Below, piece by piece: positions 30,825 through 32,571 of a stretch of DNA of 32,571 nt. Each line of letters begins with the position of its first letter. Position 1 is the first letter of the stretch. Under the pieces are notes generated by a model, which did not search any database, was not told the origin of the DNA, and saw only the letters and a list, made by a program, of their open reading frames with translations. The DNA comes from Candidatus Aridivita willemsiae (lineage in GTDB: Bacteria; Actinomycetota; CADDZG01; WHSQ01), in the NCBI GenBank assembly GCA_013695835.1, contig JACCZU010000161.1, positions 1-32,571 on the forward strand, in the 5' to 3' direction. A program made the translations under genes and the position numbers.

Positions 30825-31793
30825 ATGGTGATCGGGAACATGAGGAAGAGACTGGTAGGAGCGGCGTTGATCGTTGCCTTGCTCGGCGCGGCCTGCGGCA
30901 GCGACGAGGGTGGCGGAACGGCCCCGTCAGGCGGTGCTGGGGAAGCCGATCTCTCCGGGGCCGAATTCACGGTCGGCTCAAAGGAGTTCACCGAGCAGCT
31001 CGTCCTCTCTCAGATCGCCATTCAGGTGCTCGAGGGCGCAGGGGCCACGGTTGAGGACAAGACCAAGCTGCCGGGGAGTGTTCAGGCGCGCAGCGCGCTC
31101 GAGAACGGCCAGATCGACATGTACTGGGAGTACACGGGGACCGGCTGGATCGTCTATCTCAAGCACACCAAACCCATCCTCGATGCCCAGAAGCAGTTCG
31201 ATGCGGTGGCCGAGGAAGACATGCAGAAGAACGGTGTCGCGTGGCTCGACCCTGCGCCCGCCGACAACACCTACGCGATCGCCGCAAGCAACGAGACGAT
31301 CGAACAGGATGGCGCCAAAACGCTCACCGAGCTCACCCAGCTCATCGAGGAGGACCCAAGCGCCGCCTCGCTATGTGTAGGGACCGAGTTCGCGGTGCGC
31401 GACGACGGGTTGCCCGGCCTCGAGCAGCATTACGGCTTCCAGTGGCCGACCGACCAGATCTCGAAGGTCGGAGAAGGCCTCATTTATGAACAGGTCGACA
31501 CGGCGGACACGTGCTCCTACGGAGAGGTCTTTGCCACCGACGGGCGCATCAAAGGGCTTGATCTGACGGTGCTCGAGGACGACAAGCAGTTCTTCGCCAT
31601 CTACAACCCGGCGCTGACGATCAACGAGGACGCCTTCAAGGAGTACGGTCCCGAGCTCGAGCAGATCTTCGAGCCCATTTCCGACAAGCTCACGACCGAG
31701 GAGCTCCAGGCTCTGAACGCCCAGGTCGACGTCGACGGGCTCCCAGAAGAGCAGGTGGCCCAGATGTGGCTGAGCGAGAACGGATTCATCTAG
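30825..31793 (+). CDS. Osmolyte ABC transporter substrate-binding lipoprotein (OpuAC/ProX family)
   Basis: 322 residues from the ATG at 30825 (AGGGAG six bases upstream; a GTG one codon earlier is possible). Residues 1-23 form a signal peptide ending LLGAAC, with Cys24 the lipid-anchored residue, followed by a Gly/Ser/Glu-rich linker. GSKEFTEQLVLSQIAIQVLEGAGATVEDK, LPGSVQARSALENGQIDMYWEYTGTGW and VFATDGRIKGLDLTVLEDDKQFFAIYNPAL are characteristic of the glycine betaine/choline/carnitine binding proteins (PF04069). The aromatic cage cannot be confirmed by eye. It delivers a quaternary ammonium compound to the two permeases. It is the final gene of the operon and is followed by a strong hairpin. 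Confidence 0.92.
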   Translation: MVIGNMRKRLVGAALIVALLGAACGSDEGGGTAPSGGAGEADLSGAEFTVGSKEFTEQLVLSQIAIQVLEGAGATVEDKTKLPGSVQARSALENGQIDMYWEYTGTGWIVYLKHTKPILDAQKQFDAVAEEDMQKNGVAWLDPAPADNTYAIAASNETIEQDGAKTLTELTQLIEEDPSAASLCVGTEFAVRDDGLPGLEQHYGFQWPTDQISKVGEGLIYEQVDTADTCSYGEVFATDGRIKGLDLTVLEDDKQFFAIYNPALTINEDAFKEYGPELEQIFEPISDKLTTEELQALNAQVDVDGLPEEQVAQMWLSENGFI

Positions 31794-31808
31794 GAATCAC
31801 CCAGGCAC

Positions 31809-31839
31809 GGCGGCGGCCCCCGATCGGGGGCTCGCCGCC
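31809..31839 (+). terminator. Strong hairpin after the transporter operon
   Basis: GGCGGCG, then a perfect GCCCCCGATCGGGGGC palindrome, then CGCCGCC form a long GC stem 15 nt after the binding-protein stop. The T-rich tail is weak (TCGTCGTTTG), common in high-GC genomes. Confidence 0.65.
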
Positions 31840-31846
31840 TCGTCGT

Positions 31847-31874
31847 TTGACAGGGTGCGGCGACTGCCTATACT
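31847..31874 (+). promoter_or_regulatory. Strong promoter of the ilvB leader
   Basis: TTGACA (31847-31852), a 16-nt spacer and TATACT (31869-31874) give the best promoter match in the window. The expected start near 31881 leaves about 70 nt before the leader peptide. Confidence 0.65.
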
Positions 31875-31951
31875 TGCGCGCCACGCCCTGCGACGGTGCA
31901 GGGAGTTAGGGTAGACCGAGTCTTGACAAGCCGAACAACCGGAAAGTCATT

Positions 31952-32029
31952 ATGAAGCAAGCGGCAGACATCACCACGAAGAAGGCGACGGAGTCGCTTT
32001 TCCTTCTCAACCTCGTACTTATTCGCTAG
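31952..32029 (+). CDS. Branched-chain amino acid leader peptide
   Basis: A 25-codon frame whose last eleven residues are SLFLLNLVLIR: five Leu, one Val and one Ile in eleven positions, encoded partly by codons uncommon in GC-rich genomes (CTT three times, GTA, ATT). GGAAAG lies 6 nt before the ATG. The stop (32027-32029) falls on the first arm of a large hairpin, and a terminator follows about 40 nt later. This is the layout of a transcription attenuator in which ribosome stalling at Leu/Val/Ile codons prevents termination. The downstream gene looks like ilvB, which fits. Confidence 0.7.
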   Translation: MKQAADITTKKATESLFLLNLVLIR

Positions 32030-32068
32030 CGCGCGCCCTCGGCCCCCCCGGGCCGATCGGTGTGCGCT
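32028..32068 (+). promoter_or_regulatory. Attenuator pause/protector hairpin
   Basis: AGCGCGC (32028-32034) pairs with the T-wobble arm ending at 32068, enclosing a perfect TCGGCCC (32039-32045) / GGGCCGA (32050-32056) stem with a C4 loop. It begins inside the leader stop codon. A ribosome stalled on the Leu/Val/Ile codons just upstream could alter it, and its run of seven C can also pair with the G-run of the terminator, giving an antiterminator. Confidence 0.55.
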
Positions 32069-32069
32069 G

Positions 32070-32096
32070 ACCCTCCGGCATGCGGGGGGTTTTTTT
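32070..32096 (+). terminator. Rho-independent attenuator terminator
   Basis: ACCCTCCG (32070-32077), a GCATG loop and CGGGGGGT (32083-32090) make an 8-bp stem with one G-T pair, followed by a run of seven T (32090-32096). This is the clearest intrinsic terminator in the window and lies between the leader peptide and the downstream genes. Confidence 0.8.
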
Positions 32097-32202
32097 GTTG
32101 CCGGAGAACCAAGGAGGTACCCCCGCACAGGCCCACAACGAGTCCTTCAAGCCATCAAGCCAGTAGAGAGAGAAATCGCCAGAGACACCCTAAGGAGGAA
32201 CG

Positions 32203-32490
32203 ATGAAGCTCCAGATCAACAACGGAAGCCTTGTAGGGACCGCCGAGTGGCAGGCGCCGGGCCGGGTTGCTGTGGACGTCGCGGACGCAGGCGAGCGGCA
32301 CTTTTTCGAGAGCTACTTCAGGGCAGAAGACTCATTCCTGACGGGTGCGGTCGGCGACGCCGAGATGTCTTCAGAGCGCCCGGACTCCTCTCCGGAGGCC
32401 TTCATGCGCGCGGCATTCCGGCTGGCGCGCTACCGCTACACGGGCGCCCTCGGCGGCGCCGATACCCGCGAGGGGGCCGACTATCCATGA
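32203..32490 (+). CDS. Unrecognised 95-residue protein between attenuator and ilvB
   Basis: An AAGGAGG four bases before the ATG makes translation likely. The protein is 95 residues, soluble, without signal or membrane helix. It opens with a strand-like MKLQINNGSLVGTAEWQAPGRVAVDV, has an aromatic HFFESYFRAED segment, and a C-terminal basic helix AFMRAAFRLARYRYTGAL. I do not recognise a family. It sits downstream of the branched-chain attenuator and, through a 20-codon mini-cistron, directly upstream of the ilvB-like start, so it would be expressed with it. A small regulator or accessory protein of the acetolactate synthase pathway is possible, but there is no direct evidence. Confidence 0.7.
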   Translation: MKLQINNGSLVGTAEWQAPGRVAVDVADAGERHFFESYFRAEDSFLTGAVGDAEMSSERPDSSPEAFMRAAFRLARYRYTGALGGADTREGADYP

Positions 32491-32549
32491 AGCAGATCCG
32501 TGTAAGAAAAGGGAGGCCGCCGCGGCCCGCCTCAGGGGGGCGGTCATGA
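32487..32549 (+). CDS. Twenty-codon mini-cistron linking the small protein to ilvB
   Basis: ATG at 32487 overlaps the stop of the 95-residue protein (ATGA), and its own TGA (32547-32549) overlaps the ilvB-like ATG (ATGA). The 20 residues are basic (five Arg and two Lys in the first half and tail). The double overlap suggests a chain of coupled restarts. It may also be non-coding spacer. Confidence 0.35.
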   Translation: MKQIRVRKGRPPRPASGGRS

Positions 32550-32571
32550 AGGTCACCGGCGCTCAGTCGCT
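32546..32571 (+). CDS. ilvB: Acetolactate synthase large subunit, first eight codons (runs off the right edge)
   Basis: The ATG at 32546 follows AGGGGGGCGG and reads MKVTGAQS before the window ends. M-K-x-TGAQ is the common N-terminus of acetolactate synthase large subunits, and the Leu/Val/Ile leader peptide and terminator upstream are what one expects before ilvB. The call depends on these eight residues plus context, so it stays moderate. The enzyme makes acetolactate or acetohydroxybutyrate, the first common step toward valine, leucine and isoleucine, two steps ahead of IlvD encoded at 5203-6903. Confidence 0.6.

Noticed and set aside
32028-32096. T-box riboswitch before ilvB
   Set aside because: No T-box consensus stretch or stem I pattern was found, and the Leu/Val/Ile-rich leader peptide explains the terminator better.
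31868-32128. 86-codon minus-strand frame through the ilvB leader region
   Set aside because: It runs through the terminator and leader hairpins, with low-complexity basic text, and the plus-strand leader organisation explains the region.

Overview
The window is about 32.6 kb of dense, high-GC bacterial DNA with short intergenic gaps. It has many overlapping start/stop codons, frequent GTG and TTG starts, and several genes whose start codon lies 6-8 nt behind a TANNNT -10 box (probable leaderless mRNAs). Together with the protein types (MpaB/DUF2236, heterotetrameric sarcosine oxidase, OpuC-like transporter, IlvD, AarF) this suggests an actinobacterium (Actinomycetota), probably a poorly cultured lineage; I cannot name a genus.

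Left part (1-13.3 kb), mostly housekeeping and accessory genes: the 5' end of an MpaB/DUF2236 gene (minus); a frameshifted M6-like metalloprotease (plus); a LysM membrane protein and an M28 peptidase lipoprotein (minus); an AarF/UbiB-type kinase (plus); a ribbon-helix-helix antitoxin with only a stump of its PIN toxin (minus); ilvD (minus); an SDR dehydrogenase coupled to an FGGY sugar kinase (plus); nhaA with a structured leader that can hide its ribosome binding site (minus); and a nitrilase-family amidohydrolase followed by asnB with a terminator in between (minus).

Central and right part (13.4-31.8 kb), a nearly complete glycine betaine / methylated-amine catabolic island: a DmdA/GcvT-like folate methyltransferase (plus); a minus-strand operon iclR-soxB-soxD-soxA-soxG-fhs-fchA; a divergent plus operon with a DAO-family FAD oxidoreductase, an alpha/beta hydrolase and a betaine-homocysteine methyltransferase; metF (minus, apparently starting at CTG) divergent from a second iclR (plus); then a four-gene OpuC/ProX-type osmolyte ABC importer (plus). 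The inferred flow is: import of betaine; transfer of one methyl group to homocysteine (BHMT); oxidation of dimethylglycine and sarcosine by the FAD enzymes and sarcosine oxidase; capture of methyl groups on tetrahydrofolate; and interconversion through MetF, cyclohydrolase and Fhs toward formate and ATP. No folD (methylene-THF dehydrogenase) or glyA is present in the window.

The most notable observation is a shared inverted repeat, GGCAAC-N3/4-GTTGC(C), in three separate intergenic regions of this island: before the DmdA-like gene, between iclR1 and the FAD operon, and between metF and iclR2. A related GTTGCTRCAAC box occurs beside the third site and before the transporter. This looks like the operator set of one or both IclR regulators and would tie the island into one regulon.

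Right edge (31.8-32.57 kb): a strong promoter, a 25-codon leader peptide ending in a Leu/Val/Ile-rich run, a hairpin and then a Rho-independent terminator (a classical branched-chain amino acid attenuator), an unrecognised 95-residue protein, a 20-codon mini-cistron and the first eight codons of what looks like ilvB (acetolactate synthase).
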